This document shows, piece by piece, positions 31,724-42,005 of a stretch of DNA of 49,179 bases (position 1 is its first letter; the number at the start of each line of letters is the position of its first letter). A program made the translations under genes and the position numbers. The notes below the pieces were generated by a model. It was not told the origin of the DNA. It did no database searches and saw only the letters and a program-made list of their open reading frames with translations. The DNA comes from Herminiimonas sp. Its GTDB lineage: Bacteria; Pseudomonadota; Gammaproteobacteria; Burkholderiales; Burkholderiaceae_D. The stretch covers positions 1 through 49,179 of the forward strand of contig JAQGMO010000144.1 in assembly GCA_028292315.1 (NCBI GenBank), in the 5' to 3' direction.

Positions 31724-33400
31724 CTATTTTTTATCAGGATCCGCAAAATTCAGTTGCGGCGCATCGCTATCCGGCGGCGCCTCGCCCGGCGCCCCCGGCG
31801 GCGCTGCTTCCGGCGCCTGCTCGATCATCGGATTTTCAATCCGCAGTTCAAGCTGTTCTTTCATGTCGACTTTCGATTCGACCGATACGATCTTCGGGAA
31901 CGCGATAATCAGGGCCACCATGATTACCTGGATCACGACGAAGGGCACCGCCCCCCAATAAATATCGCTGGTCTTCACTTCCCTCGGCGCAACCGACCGC
32001 AAGTAAAACAGCGCGAAGCCGAATGGCGGATGCATGAACGAGGTTTGCATGTTGACCCCCAGCAGAACGCCGAACCAGATCAGGTCGATGCCGAGCTTGT
32101 CCGCCACCGGTCCGACCAGCGGCACCAGAATGAAGGCCAGTTCAAAGAAATCCAGGAAGAACGCCAGCAGGAAGAACATGATGTTCACCACGATCAGGAA
32201 CCCGGTCGCGCCGCCGGGCAGGGAGGTCAGCAAATGCTCGACCCACAGATCGCCGTTCACACCGCGGAACACCAGGCCGAACACGCTGGAACCGATCAGG
32301 ATGAATACCACGAACGATGACAGCCGGGTGGTTGAGCTCATTGCCTGTTTCAACAGGTCCCAGGTCAACCGGCGGTTAAGCATCGCCAGGACGATCGCGC
32401 CGAATGCGCCCATGCCGCCGCCCTCGGTTGGCGTCGCGATGCCGAGAAAGATCGTACCCAGCACCAGGAAAATCAGCGCCAGCGGCGGAATCATCACGAA
32501 CACGACTTTCTCTGCCATGCGCGACAGGAAACCGAGCTTCAGCATGCGGTTCAGCACGGCGAGGATGAAGGCGCCGCCGATGCCGGCCGAAGCTGAAATA
32601 ATGCCCACTTCATCGGGCGCCGCCTTCGGATGGCTCGCGCCGTAGTAGCCGGCGAATGCAAAACTGGCGGCGACCGCGGCCACTACCAGCGCCAGCAGCG
32701 AGATGACGCCGCTGTCGCCGTTCGGCTCGCGCAGGTTGCGCGCTTCCGGCGGCAATGCCGGCACCGCGGCCGGCTTGAATATGGACAAGGCCAGCACGTA
32801 GCCGGCATACATGGCGGTCAGCAAGAGGCCTGGCACGAATGCCGCCTTGTACATATCGCCGATCGAGCGCCCCAGCTGGTCCGCCATGACGATCAGCACC
32901 AGCGAGGGCGGTATGATCTGGGCCAGCGTGCCGGAGGCGGCGATCACGCCGGAGGCGAGCTTCTTGTCATATCCGTAGCGCAGCATCACCGGCAATGAAA
33001 TCAGGCCCATTGAAATCACCGAAGCCGCTACCACGCCGGTGGTCGCGGCCAGCAGCGCTCCGACAAAAATCACCGCATACGCCACGCCGCCGCGGATCGG
33101 CCCGAACAATTGCCCGATCGTGTCGAGCAAATCTTCCGCCATGCCGGAACGTTCGAGGATCAGGCCCATGAAGGTGAAGAAGGGAATCGCCAGCAGCGTG
33201 TCGTTGGCCATGATGCCGAACACGCGGTTCGGCAGCGCCTGCAGTAATTCAGGCTTCAGCAAGCCTAATTCAATCCCCATCAAGCCAAAGAACAAGCCGT
33301 TCGCGGCTAGTGAAAATGCAACCGGAAAGCCCGACAAAAGAAACAGCACCAATGCGCCGAACATGATCGGCGCGATATTCGCAATAAGAAATTGCTCCAT
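31724..33400 (-). CDS. dctM: TRAP transporter large permease DctM
   Basis: 558 residues with about 12 or more hydrophobic helices. Family motifs include FTFMGLILERSGMAEDLL, GALLAATTGVVAASVISMGLISLP, GTLAQIIPPSLVLIVMADQ and ATPTEGGGMGAFGA. It forms the Na+-dependent transport channel with DctQ. It is longer than a minimal DctM of about 430 residues, with a hydrophilic/TM insertion in the middle and a Pro/Ala/Glu-rich cytoplasmic tail after residue about 525. The start is 19 nt after dctQ, indicating one operon. Confidence 0.95.
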   Translation of the reverse strand: MEQFLIANIAPIMFGALVLFLLSGFPVAFSLAANGLFFGLMGIELGLLKPELLQALPNRVFGIMANDTLLAIPFFTFMGLILERSGMAEDLLDTIGQLFGPIRGGVAYAVIFVGALLAATTGVVAASVISMGLISLPVMLRYGYDKKLASGVIAASGTLAQIIPPSLVLIVMADQLGRSIGDMYKAAFVPGLLLTAMYAGYVLALSIFKPAAVPALPPEARNLREPNGDSGVISLLALVVAAVAASFAFAGYYGASHPKAAPDEVGIISASAGIGGAFILAVLNRMLKLGFLSRMAEKVVFVMIPPLALIFLVLGTIFLGIATPTEGGGMGAFGAIVLAMLNRRLTWDLLKQAMSSTTRLSSFVVFILIGSSVFGLVFRGVNGDLWVEHLLTSLPGGATGFLIVVNIMFFLLAFFLDFFELAFILVPLVGPVADKLGIDLIWFGVLLGVNMQTSFMHPPFGFALFYLRSVAPREVKTSDIYWGAVPFVVIQVIMVALIIAFPKIVSVESKVDMKEQLELRIENPMIEQAPEAAPPGAPGEAPPDSDAPQLNFADPDKK

Positions 33401-33419
33401 TATTATTTGACTCCGGCGA

Positions 33420-34004
33420 TCAGTTCAGTTTGTTGGCGGCTTTGATGGCTTCGATTTCTTCTTCAGGCGTGGCGGCCTGCTTTTCGAATTCACTTGCGGG
33501 TACCCGGCCTGCCAGAAAGCCAACTCGTTTGATCAGCTCGGAAATGCCCTGCAGCGTCAACATGAAAAATGCAACCGGAATCAGCAGCTTGGCCGGCCAG
33601 ATGATCAGGCCGCCGGCATTGCTCGACATTTCCTGGTTATGAATCGATTCGATCGCGTACGGAATGGCGTAGTAGAGAATCAGCAGGGTGACCGGCAACA
33701 GGAAAACCACGAAGCCGATCAGATCGAGCCAGACTTGGGTGCGCTTTGAAAACCGGCCCACGATCACGTCGATGCGCACATGCTCGTTGCGGCGCAGCGT
33801 ATAACTCGCCGCCAGCAGAAAAATGGCGGCAAACAGGTACCACTGGATTTCCAGCCAGGCGTTGGAACTGTAATTGAACACATAGCGGACCAGCGCATTG
33901 CCAGTGCAAATCAACACCGCGGCAAGTAGCGCCCAGCTGACGGCATCGCCGATTTTTCTGTTTAACGCGTCGATCAGCCGCGATAAGGAGATTAAAAAAG
34001 ACAT
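33420..34004 (-). CDS. dctQ: TRAP transporter small permease DctQ
   Basis: 194 residues with four TM helices. Key segments are GDAVSWALLAAVLICTGNALVRYVFN, NAWLEIQWYLFAAIFLLAASYTLRRNEHVRIDV and MLTLQGISELIKRVGFL, typical of DctQ. The protein completes the tripartite transporter with DctM and the convergent DctP. The charged C-terminus (EEEIEAIKAANKLN) is cytoplasmic by prediction. It is the promoter-proximal gene of the permease unit; no clear promoter was recognised upstream. Confidence 0.94.
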   Translation of the reverse strand: MSFLISLSRLIDALNRKIGDAVSWALLAAVLICTGNALVRYVFNYSSNAWLEIQWYLFAAIFLLAASYTLRRNEHVRIDVIVGRFSKRTQVWLDLIGFVVFLLPVTLLILYYAIPYAIESIHNQEMSSNAGGLIIWPAKLLIPVAFFMLTLQGISELIKRVGFLAGRVPASEFEKQAATPEEEIEAIKAANKLN

Positions 34005-34321
34005 TGGTTCGACCTCGTTGATGAATGGTATGCCTAATCCGGGATGCCTGATGCGGCGCGCTCGCTCTTTCTTATAGTTATGCGGCTCGGGGCCGGCTAC
34101 GGTTCACGGTTGGGGGAGTATATGATATTTCCAATTCGGAACGGGAAAATCGGCGCTGCCGAGTGGAATTTTTTTACAGTATGTGGCCAACTGGTTACCG
34201 ACGGGCGCCGGACGCGCGCGGATAGGCATGGCGCTTCCGCTGAAACGCCATGCATTTTGGCAAGCCGATGGCCGCCGCTGGTTCGCTTTGGGTCGTTTTT
34301 TAGTCGAACTCCAGCTGAACT
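34005..34321. other. 317-bp intergenic region between argH end and dctQ start
   Basis: Contains the presumed dctQM promoter. Short plus-strand frames here lack ribosome sites and family-like composition. I see no RNA gene, repeat or convincing terminator. Confidence 0.5.
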
Positions 34322-35716
34322 CTAGCCGAGCTGCCCGCGCACCCTGGCGATCGCGGCGCGTACCTGCGCCGGCGCCGTGCCGCCGATGTGATCGCGCGCC
34401 GCGACCGAACCTTCGAGCGTCAGAACGGCAAAGATATCATCTTCAATCAGAGGCGAAAATACGCGCATCTCATCAAGCGTCAGGTCGGACAGGTCACAGC
34501 CGCGGCTCTCGCAGGCGCGCACCGCGTGCGCCACCGCTTCATGCGCATCGCGAAACGGCAAGCCCTTCTTGACAAGGTAATCGGCCAGGTCGGTGGCTGT
34601 GGCATAGCCTTGCAGGGCGGCGTCGCGCATCGCGTCGGCCTTGACGGAAATGCCGCGCGCCATATCCGCAAAAATCCGCAGCGTATCGATGACCGTATCA
34701 ACCGTATCGAACAGGGGTTCCTTGTCTTCCTGGTTATCCTTGTTGTAGGCCAGCGGCTGGCCCTTCATCAGCGTCAGCAGGGCGATCAGGTGGCCATTGA
34801 CGCGACCGGTCTTGCCACGCGCCAGTTCCGGCACGTCGGGGTTTTTCTTTTGCGGCATGATGGACGAACCGGTGCAAAAGCGGTCGGCGATGTCGATGAA
34901 GCCGACGCGCGGGCTCATCCAGATCACCAGTTCTTCGGACATGCGTGATATATGCGTCATTACCAGCGCGGCGGCCGCGCAGAATTCAATGGCAAAGTCC
35001 CGGTCCGACACGGCGTCCAGCGAATTGCGGCAGACATCGTCGAACCCAAGCGTCGCCGCGACGCGCTCGCGGTCGATCGGGACGGTGGTGCCGGCCAGCG
35101 CCGCCGCGCCGAGCGGCAGGCGGTTGACGCGCTTGCGGCAATCGAGCATGCGCTCGGCGTCGCGGCCGAACATTTCCACATAAGCCAGCATATGGTGGCC
35201 GAACGTGACAGGCTGCGCCACCTGCATATGGGTAAAACCCGGCATGATGGTGGCGGCATGCTGTTCCGCCAGGTCGAGCAGGGCTACGCGCAGATCGCGC
35301 AGCAATACAACGATGTCATCGATTGCCGCGCGCAGGTACAGCCGGATGTCGGTGGCGACCTGGTCGTTGCGCGAACGGCCGGTATGAAGCCGTTTGCCCG
35401 CATCGCCCACCAGCTCGGTCAGGCGCTTTTCAATATTGAGGTGCACATCCTCCAGGTCGAGCAGCCATTCGAACTGGCCGGAGGCGATCTCGGACTCGAT
35501 CTGCGCCATGCCGCGCTGGATTTCCGCATGGTCGGCGCGGCTGATGATGCCCTGCTGCGCAAGCATGTCGGCGTGCGCAAGCGATCCCTGGATGTCGAAT
35601 TGCGCCAGGCGCTTGTCGAAAAACACGGATGCGGTGTAACGTTTGACCAGGTCGGAGACCGGTTCGGAAAAGCGGGCCGACCAGGCCTCGCCTTTCTTGG
35701 AGAGTTGTGCTGTCAT
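34322..35716 (-). CDS. argH: Argininosuccinate lyase
   Basis: ArgH splits argininosuccinate into arginine and fumarate, the last step of arginine synthesis. 464 residues from ATG 35716 ([19 protein letters not shown]), the usual length; the frame extends 12 residues further without support. The fumarase/aspartase signature [12 protein letters not shown] carries the catalytic serine loop, and [18 protein letters not shown] plus [18 protein letters not shown] are present. It is divergent from algZ with a 142-bp gap, as in Pseudomonas, where argH neighbours algZ-algR. Confidence 0.98.
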   Translation of the reverse strand: MTAQLSKKGEAWSARFSEPVSDLVKRYTASVFFDKRLAQFDIQGSLAHADMLAQQGIISRADHAEIQRGMAQIESEIASGQFEWLLDLEDVHLNIEKRLTELVGDAGKRLHTGRSRNDQVATDIRLYLRAAIDDIVVLLRDLRVALLDLAEQHAATIMPGFTHMQVAQPVTFGHHMLAYVEMFGRDAERMLDCRKRVNRLPLGAAALAGTTVPIDRERVAATLGFDDVCRNSLDAVSDRDFAIEFCAAAALVMTHISRMSEELVIWMSPRVGFIDIADRFCTGSSIMPQKKNPDVPELARGKTGRVNGHLIALLTLMKGQPLAYNKDNQEDKEPLFDTVDTVIDTLRIFADMARGISVKADAMRDAALQGYATATDLADYLVKKGLPFRDAHEAVAHAVRACESRGCDLSDLTLDEMRVFSPLIEDDIFAVLTLEGSVAARDHIGGTAPAQVRAAIARVRGQLG

Positions 35717-35858
35717 GATTGGATTCCGTTGAATTTCACGATTATAAGTCAAGCGGCCATGGTTCCGGCTCCCGGAATCAGGCCGACTTGCGGTTTCGTT
35801 GTTGATTGTGCTGTCATAATCGGGGGCAATTCATTGCAGATGTAAAACCGACCAGGCC

Positions 35859-36902
35859 ATGCCGACCGCCACTACTACAGTCAAAGCTCCCGTCGAAGCC
35901 GTTATCCCGGATTGCTGCAATCTGGGCGTGATCGTGCGGACCCTGATCGCCGTGAACGGGGCGGTGCTGGCAGCCATCCTGTTGCGCGCGAGCGGTCCGG
36001 CGGCCGGGGTAAGCGCTTTCGTGGAAGCGTCGTTCCTGCTGGAGCTGTCCGCGCTGTGTTCGCTGCTGGCCCTGTGCGGCCTGCGCAAAAGCCTGCGGCC
36101 GGCGCCGCCGCCGGTGCAGCGTGCGGCCTGCGCGCTGGTGCCGGCCGCAGTCACCGCGCTGCTGATTCATTTTTTGACTTCGTTCGAGCCGTTCTTGTCG
36201 CGCTTCAACGGCTGGACCATGGCTCAGGGCATGCTCTGCGCGGCCCTGTCCGGCATCGTGCTGCAGCATTATTTCGAATTGCGCACACGCGCGTTTTCGC
36301 CGGCGCTGTCGGAGGCGCGGCTGCAGGCGCTGCAGGCGCGGATCCGGCCGCATTTCCTGTTCAACAGCCTCAACGCGGTATTGTCGCTGATACGAACCGA
36401 GCCGCTGCAGGCGGAAAAGGCGCTGGAAGACTTGTCGGAACTGTTCCGCGTACTGCTGCGCGACGCGCGCGACATGACCAGCCTGGAGCAGGAGATAAGG
36501 CTATGCCGGCAGTACCTGTCGATCGAAAAAATCCGCCTTGGCGAGCGGCTGCAGGTGGAATGGGAGCTGACCAACATTACCGAGGAAGTGCTTGGCCGGG
36601 CGCGGATTCCGGTGTTGCTGCTGCAGCCGCTGGTCGAGAATGCCGTGCATTACGGGGTCGAGCCGGCGCGCCTGCCGGTGCTGATCAGGATACGGGTCAG
36701 CCGTACGATCGACCGGATTGAAATTGTGCTGCTCAACCCTTACCATGACGCTGCGGTATCCGCCGGCAACCACATTGCGCTCGACAATATACGCGAACGC
36801 CTGGCCTTGCTCTATGATGTGGAAGCGCAGTTGACGACGGCGGTGGCGCAGGGATACTTCGAAGTGCGGCTACGTTTTCCTTATCTGAAGGAGGGGCGAT
36901 GA
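35859..36902 (+). CDS. algZ: AlgZ/LytS-type membrane sensor histidine kinase
   Basis: 347 residues. Four hydrophobic helices occupy about residues 20-145, then a His_kinase (LytS/AlgZ) domain with ARIRPHFLFNSLNAVLSLIR containing the phospho-acceptor His, and N-box LQPLVENAVHYGVEP. The usual glycine-rich G1 motif is degenerate (NPYHDAAVSAGNHIALDNIRERL), as is normal for the AlgZ group, so kinase strength cannot be judged. Its stop overlaps the algR start by 4 nt (ATGA), a coupled pair. Homologues control alginate and pilus genes in Pseudomonas; the regulon here is unknown. Confidence 0.92.
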   Translation: MPTATTTVKAPVEAVIPDCCNLGVIVRTLIAVNGAVLAAILLRASGPAAGVSAFVEASFLLELSALCSLLALCGLRKSLRPAPPPVQRAACALVPAAVTALLIHFLTSFEPFLSRFNGWTMAQGMLCAALSGIVLQHYFELRTRAFSPALSEARLQALQARIRPHFLFNSLNAVLSLIRTEPLQAEKALEDLSELFRVLLRDARDMTSLEQEIRLCRQYLSIEKIRLGERLQVEWELTNITEEVLGRARIPVLLLQPLVENAVHYGVEPARLPVLIRIRVSRTIDRIEIVLLNPYHDAAVSAGNHIALDNIRERLALLYDVEAQLTTAVAQGYFEVRLRFPYLKEGR

Positions 36903-37669
36903 TTCCACGGTTGTATATCGTCGATGACGAGGCGCCGGCCCGCACCCGGCTGAAAATGCTGTTATCGGATATCGCGCCCGATTGTCCGCATGAACTGGCC
37001 GGCGAGGCCAGCGACGGCCAGGCCGCTCTGGAAGGGATCGCCTCCATCATGCCGGATATTGTTTTGCTCGATGTGCAAATGCCCGGCCTGAGCGGCCTTG
37101 AACTGGCCGCGCAACTGCCGCAGGCCGAGGCGGGCGCGCCGGCCATCATCTTCATCAGCGCGTTTGACGACTATGCGCTCAAGGCGTTCGATGTGCACGC
37201 ATTCGACTACCTGGTGAAGCCGGTGCGCGCCGAACGGCTGGCGGCGGCAATCCGGCGGGTGTGCAGTTTGAAGGGGCCGGGCGCGTCCGCGGCGCCGGCC
37301 ACGCCGGCAAGACGCCAGCATTTTTCCGTGCATGAACGTGATCGCCTGTTGCTGGTTCCGGTCGCCGATGTGCTGTACCTTAAGGCGGAATTGAAGTACG
37401 TTACCTTGCGCACCGGCACGCGCGAGTACCTGATTGAAGAATCGCTAACCTCGCTCGAAGAGGAATTCGAACAGGTCTTTGTGCGCGTGCATCGCAACGC
37501 ACTGGCCGCGCGCAACGCAATTGCCGGGGTTGAACGCGGCGGCCCGGATGATGCCGAGGGCGAAAGCGACAGGGCGCAGGAAGGATGGCAACTGGTCTTG
37601 CGCGGCGTTGAAGAACGCTTGCCGATCTCGCGCCGCCAATGGCCGGTGGTGAAGGCATTATTGAAGTAA
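36899..37669 (+). CDS. algR: AlgR-type LytTR response regulator
   Basis: 256 residues. The N-terminal receiver has Asp58 in IVLLDVQMPGLSGLEL, Lys in the DYLVKPVRAERL segment, and an acidic pair in YIVDDEAP. An Ala/Pro linker follows. The C-terminal LytTR DNA-binding domain contains DVLYLKAELKYVTLRTGTREYLIEESLTSLEEEF and VRVHRNALAARNAI. Translation is coupled to algZ. The pair sits one gene group away from hemCDXY, as algZR do in Pseudomonas. The domain binds direct repeats in target promoters; none was assigned. Confidence 0.94.
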   Translation: MIPRLYIVDDEAPARTRLKMLLSDIAPDCPHELAGEASDGQAALEGIASIMPDIVLLDVQMPGLSGLELAAQLPQAEAGAPAIIFISAFDDYALKAFDVHAFDYLVKPVRAERLAAAIRRVCSLKGPGASAAPATPARRQHFSVHERDRLLLVPVADVLYLKAELKYVTLRTGTREYLIEESLTSLEEEFEQVFVRVHRNALAARNAIAGVERGGPDDAEGESDRAQEGWQLVLRGVEERLPISRRQWPVVKALLK

Positions 37670-37765
37670 TCCGGCGCGGCAGGCGCAGCGCAAAATGGCC
37701 GCGCCCATCACCGGGGTCAGCGGGTTCACTCCGATATCAAGCCGGCCTGCTATCCCGCTTGTTCT

Positions 37766-38056
37766 TCATCCGTCAACCCGCACGCCGCGCCAGAATGCAA
37801 TCCGGCCGGCAATTTGTTTCGCGGCGTCCTTCGGTTCCGGGTAGTACCAGGCGGCGTCACGGTTGATTTCGCCATCTACCACGACGTCGTAATAACTGGC
37901 CGTGCCTTTCCACCCGCATACGGTATGCGTCTCGCTAGGACGCAGGTATTCCTGCCGCACCGCGTCCGCAGGAAAATACACATTGCCCTCGACAATTTCA
38001 ATCGAATCCGGGTCTGCTTTCGCAATGGCGACCTTGTTCCATGTCGCTGTCGGCAT
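37766..38056 (-). CDS. DUF427 family protein
   Basis: 96 residues, the size of a minimal DUF427 domain. Diagnostic blocks are VYFPADAVRQEYLRPSETHTVCGWKGTASYYDVVVDGE and AAWYYPEPKDAAKQIAGRIAFWRGVRV. The fold is a small beta barrel; the biochemical role is unknown. A strong ribosome site AAAGGAG precedes the ATG. It lies 26 nt downstream of ppc on the same strand and could be cotranscribed. Confidence 0.93.
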   Translation of the reverse strand: MPTATWNKVAIAKADPDSIEIVEGNVYFPADAVRQEYLRPSETHTVCGWKGTASYYDVVVDGEINRDAAWYYPEPKDAAKQIAGRIAFWRGVRVDG

Positions 38057-38082
38057 AGGAATCTCCTTTACTTGCTTACATG

Positions 38083-40956
38083 TTAACCCGTATTGCGCAA
38101 ACCTGCCGCCACCCCGTTAATCGACAGGTAAATCCCGCGATACACGCGCTCATCCACCGTGCGGCCCTCGCTGCTCATGGCCCGGTTGCGCTTGATCAGT
38201 TCAACCTGCAAGTGGTTCAGCGGGTCGAGGTAGGCGAAACGGTTTTTGATCGAGCGCGCCAGCAGCGGATTATTCGCCAGGCGTTCCTTTGCCCCGGTGA
38301 TCATGGTCAGGCATGTGGTGGTGGTCTCATGTTCGCCGACGATGCGTTTGAAGATGCTGTTGCGCAGCTTCTTGTCGGTCACCAGTTCCGCGTAGCGCGA
38401 TGCCACCGCAAGATCGGTCTTCGATAACACCATGTCCATGTTTGACAGCAGTGTGGCAAAGAAAGGCCATTCCTTGAACATGGCGCGCAACGTCGTCAGC
38501 TTCCTGGTCTTTTCCTTCCCGTCGCCTTCTTCCAGCCAGGACGATATCGCGCTGCCGAAACCATACCAGCCCGGCAGCAGCAGCCGGCATTGTCCCCATG
38601 AAAAGCCCCATGGAATCGCGCGCAAGTCTTCAATCCGCCGGCTTGCCTTGCGTGAGGCGGGGCGCGATCCGATGTTGAGCTGCGCGATTTCGGCAATCGG
38701 CGTGGCCGCGAAAAAATAATCGGTGAAGCCGGGCGTTTCATACACCAGGTTGCGATACGCCTGGTACGCGCGTTCCGACAATTCCTCCATCAAGTTTTCG
38801 AACCCGGCCAGGCGCCTGGCCTGTTTTCCTGGCGCGGCGGACGGGGTCAGGCTTGCTTCCAGCGTGGCCGCGACCATCAGCTCGAGGTTGCGGCGGCCGA
38901 TTTCAGGATTTGAAAATTTGGACGCGATCGTTTCGCCCTGCTCGGTCAGGCGAATCTGTCCGTTCACCGTGCCGGCCGGCTGCGCAAGGATCGCTTCATA
39001 GCTCGGGCCGCCTCCGCGGCCCACCGTGCCGCCGCGGCCATGGAACAGGCGCAGCTTCACGCCGGCCCGGTCGAACACTTCGACCAGGTTGGTCTCGGCC
39101 TTGTACAGCTCCCAGTTGGAAGTGAGGAAGCCGCCGTCCTTGTTGGAGTCGGAATAGCCGAGCATCACTTCCTGCAGTTGTCCCTGGCTGGCAATCAGCC
39201 GCCTTACCTGGGGAATCGCCATCAGGTTTTCCATGATGCCGGCAGCGCAGCGCAGGTCGGGTATGGTCTCGAACAGTGGAATCACCATCAGCTCATGATC
39301 CGTTTGCGCCGGCTGGCCGGCCTGTTCGGCAGTTTCATTCCAGCGCGTGCGCAACAGGCCGGTTTCCTTTTGCAGCAGAAAAACCTCGAGCAGATCGGAC
39401 ACGGTCTCGGTATGCGAGATGATGTAGTTGCGAATTGCGCGGCTGCCATAACGCTGCCGGAGTTCGCGGGCCGCGCGCAGGATCGCGAGTTCCGAATTGG
39501 TTTCATCGGAGTAGTCGAGGTAAGGCGAATACAGCAGGCCCGGTCTGGCCAGTTCCGCCAGCAGCAGTTCAACCTTGCGTTCCTCAGGGAGGCCGGGGTA
39601 GCCGGGCTCGACCCTGGAGCGGGCAAACAGTTCGGTCAGCACGCGTTCATGCACATCCGAGCTCTGGCGCATGTCGAGCGTGGCCAGGTGGAACCCGAAA
39701 ATCTCGGACGCGCGCCTCAGCATCGCGAGCCGCGGCTTGACCAGCGCGGAGCCGTAGTGGCTCTTGAGCGAATCGACCACGATCTGCAGCTCCGCGGTGA
39801 ACTCGGCGGCGTCCGCATAAGGCGCCGCGGCGCCGACTTCCTTGCGCAGGATATTGCCGGCGCCAAGCTCGCGCGCCGTCGCCGCCAGCCGGGCATACAC
39901 GCCGATCAGGGCGCGCCGGTAAGGCTCGTCGCTGCGATGCGCGGATACGTCGGGCGACTTTTCCGCCAGTGCCAGCAACTGCGGACTGACGCTGACCAGC
40001 AGCGTCGAGATCGACAGCTCGGCGCCCAGCGCATGCACTTCGTTCAGGTAAAAATCCAGGATCGTGGCCGACTGGCGCGCCAGCGCGTGCCGCATCGTGG
40101 CGTCGTTGACGTTCGGATTGCCATCGCGGTCGCCGCCGATCCAGCTGCCCATCTGCAGGAACGGCGGCAGGACCGGCGTCGCGCTGCGCGCCTGCTTGCG
40201 CGGAAACTGGGCGGCGATCTCCGTTTCGATATCATCGTACAGGCCGGGCAGTTCTCGCAGAAAGGTGCTGTGGTAATAAGAGAGGGCATTCTCGATTTCG
40301 TCGCCCACGGTCAGCTTGGTATAGCGCAGCATCCGGGTTTGCCAGAGCGTGGCGATCTGCGCATGCAGCAGCTCGCCATTGCGCGCGCGCTCTTTCGGGG
40401 TCAGCGGCAGGTCGCGCTCGGCCAGCAGGCGCGCTATTTCATGTTCGGCATCCAGGATGCTCTTGCGCTGCACCTCGGTCGGATGCGCGGTGAGCACCGG
40501 TGAAATCAGCGCGCCGTCGAAAAAGCGGGTAATTGTCTCGCCCGATACGCCGGCGTCGTCGAGCTTGGACAGCGCATAGGCGACGCTGCCTTGCTGCGGT
40601 CCGGAGCCGGCCAGCAAATGCGCGCGGCGGCGCCGGTTATGATGCTGGTCTTCGGCGATGTTGGCAAGGTGGGAAAAATAGGAAAATGCGCGCACCACGG
40701 AAATGGTTTGCTCGCGCGTCAGCTTCTTCAGCAATTTGTTCAGGTCGGCGCCGGCCTGGGCGTCCGATTCACGGCGAAAGCGCACCGCGGTTTGCCGAAT
40801 GGTTTCAACGACTTCAAAAACCGTCTCGCCTTCCTGGTCGCGCAGCACGTCGCCGAGCAGGCGTCCCAGCAACCGGATATCTTCCTTTAGCGGTGCATCC
40901 TTGTCGCCTGTTGCCTGGATTGCCGGATTTACCGATTTTGCCTTCCTGGTGGTCAT
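38083..40956 (-). CDS. ppc: Phosphoenolpyruvate carboxylase
   Basis: Ppc converts PEP and bicarbonate to oxaloacetate and phosphate, refilling the TCA cycle. 957 residues, in the usual range. Catalytic motifs are present: VLTAHPTEVQRKSI with the catalytic His, GSWIGGDRDGNPNV, YSDSNKDGGFLTSNW, and FHGRGGTVGRGGGPSYEAIL, plus GFSWGQCRLLLPGWYGFG and the C-terminal NTG that closes the active site. It is a homotetramer allosterically controlled by aspartate and acetyl-CoA in relatives. AAGGGAG precedes the ATG. It is divergent from hemC with 116 bp between. Confidence 0.98.
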   Translation of the reverse strand: MTTRKAKSVNPAIQATGDKDAPLKEDIRLLGRLLGDVLRDQEGETVFEVVETIRQTAVRFRRESDAQAGADLNKLLKKLTREQTISVVRAFSYFSHLANIAEDQHHNRRRRAHLLAGSGPQQGSVAYALSKLDDAGVSGETITRFFDGALISPVLTAHPTEVQRKSILDAEHEIARLLAERDLPLTPKERARNGELLHAQIATLWQTRMLRYTKLTVGDEIENALSYYHSTFLRELPGLYDDIETEIAAQFPRKQARSATPVLPPFLQMGSWIGGDRDGNPNVNDATMRHALARQSATILDFYLNEVHALGAELSISTLLVSVSPQLLALAEKSPDVSAHRSDEPYRRALIGVYARLAATARELGAGNILRKEVGAAAPYADAAEFTAELQIVVDSLKSHYGSALVKPRLAMLRRASEIFGFHLATLDMRQSSDVHERVLTELFARSRVEPGYPGLPEERKVELLLAELARPGLLYSPYLDYSDETNSELAILRAARELRQRYGSRAIRNYIISHTETVSDLLEVFLLQKETGLLRTRWNETAEQAGQPAQTDHELMVIPLFETIPDLRCAAGIMENLMAIPQVRRLIASQGQLQEVMLGYSDSNKDGGFLTSNWELYKAETNLVEVFDRAGVKLRLFHGRGGTVGRGGGPSYEAILAQPAGTVNGQIRLTEQGETIASKFSNPEIGRRNLELMVAATLEASLTPSAAPGKQARRLAGFENLMEELSERAYQAYRNLVYETPGFTDYFFAATPIAEIAQLNIGSRPASRKASRRIEDLRAIPWGFSWGQCRLLLPGWYGFGSAISSWLEEGDGKEKTRKLTTLRAMFKEWPFFATLLSNMDMVLSKTDLAVASRYAELVTDKKLRNSIFKRIVGEHETTTTCLTMITGAKERLANNPLLARSIKNRFAYLDPLNHLQVELIKRNRAMSSEGRTVDERVYRGIYLSINGVAAGLRNTG

Positions 40957-41072
40957 GTAAGCTCGCGCTCCCTTTGAATAATAGTGAGTTGATAATGCGT
41001 TGAGAACGCGGGAAAGATGCCGGCATGGCGTGATAAAATTTAGCTGCCGACAAAAATCGAAAGAACACTGTT

Positions 41073-42005
41073 TTGAAAGTAACGTTTTCCGGAAAACTAG
41101 TCATTGCTTCACGCGAAAGTCGGTTGGCCATGTGGCAAGCCGAACATGTGCGCGAAAAACTCCTCGCATTATATCCGCAGAGTACGGTGGAAATTCTCGG
41201 AATGACGACGCGCGGCGATCAAATTCTCGACCGCACCCTGTCGAAGGTGGGCGGCAAAGGCTTGTTCGTCAAGGAGCTTGAGCTCGCCATCGCGGAAGGC
41301 AGGGCCGATCTCGCGGTGCATTCCCTGAAAGATGTCCCGATGGATTTGCCCGAGGGCTTTGATCTCGCCGCCGTACTCGAGCGCGAAGATGCGCGCGACG
41401 CCTTCGTCTCCAACGACTACGCCACGCTGGCAGATTTGCCGGATGGCGCGGTGGTGGGCACCAGCAGCCTGCGACGCCAGGCCCTGATCGCCGCCCGTTA
41501 TCCCGGCCTCGTGATCCGTCCGCTGCGAGGCAACCTCGATACACGGCTCGGCAAACTCGACCGCAATGAATATGCGGCGATTATCCTGGCCGCGGCGGGC
41601 CTGAAGCGGCTTGGCCTGCCTGAACGCATACGCGCGCTGCTCGATCCGGAACAAAGCCTGCCGGCGCCAGGGCAAGGCGCGATGGCAATTGAAATCGCGA
41701 GCGGGCGCGCGGAATTGCGCGAGCTGCTGGCGCCGCTGAACCATTTACCGACCGCGCGTGCCGTCACTGCGGAAAGAACCTTGTCCCGGACCTTCGGCGG
41801 CAGTTGCCAGATTCCACTGGCCGCCTATGCCACGATCACCGGCGACACCTTGCGCATGCGAGCGATGGTCGCCACGCCGGACGGGCGTCGCATCGCTGCC
41901 GCCGATGAAAGCGGGCCGGCCGACGCGCCGGAGGCGCTGGGCCGGCGGATCGCCGACGCCCTGATCGCGCGCGATGCCGCCGCGATCCTCGCTGCATGCG
42001 CCTGA
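41073..42005 (+). CDS. hemC: Hydroxymethylbilane synthase (porphobilinogen deaminase)
   Basis: HemC polymerises four porphobilinogen molecules into hydroxymethylbilane. 310 residues. The start is a TTG at 41073; the first ATG (41130) lies inside the conserved [16 protein letters not shown] motif and cannot be the true start. The dipyrromethane-cofactor cysteine is Cys245 in [12 protein letters not shown], and [12 protein letters not shown] and [10 protein letters not shown] are present. A TAAAAT box at 41034-41039 may be part of the promoter. The hemC stop overlaps the hemD start by 10 nt. First gene of hemCDXY. Confidence 0.97.
   Translation: MKVTFSGKLVIASRESRLAMWQAEHVREKLLALYPQSTVEILGMTTRGDQILDRTLSKVGGKGLFVKELELAIAEGRADLAVHSLKDVPMDLPEGFDLAAVLEREDARDAFVSNDYATLADLPDGAVVGTSSLRRQALIAARYPGLVIRPLRGNLDTRLGKLDRNEYAAIILAAAGLKRLGLPERIRALLDPEQSLPAPGQGAMAIEIASGRAELRELLAPLNHLPTARAVTAERTLSRTFGGSCQIPLAAYATITGDTLRMRAMVATPDGRRIAAADESGPADAPEALGRRIADALIARDAAAILAACA

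Noticed and set aside
34183-34572. Plus-strand frame in the dctQ-argH gap
   Set aside because: It runs into argH antisense sequence, lacks a ribosome site and has shadow-like Arg/Ala-rich composition.
39040-40503. 487-codon open frame antisense to ppc
   Set aside because: It lies wholly within ppc. Its Gln/Arg/His-rich composition is what GC-rich antisense frames give, and no family resemblance is seen.
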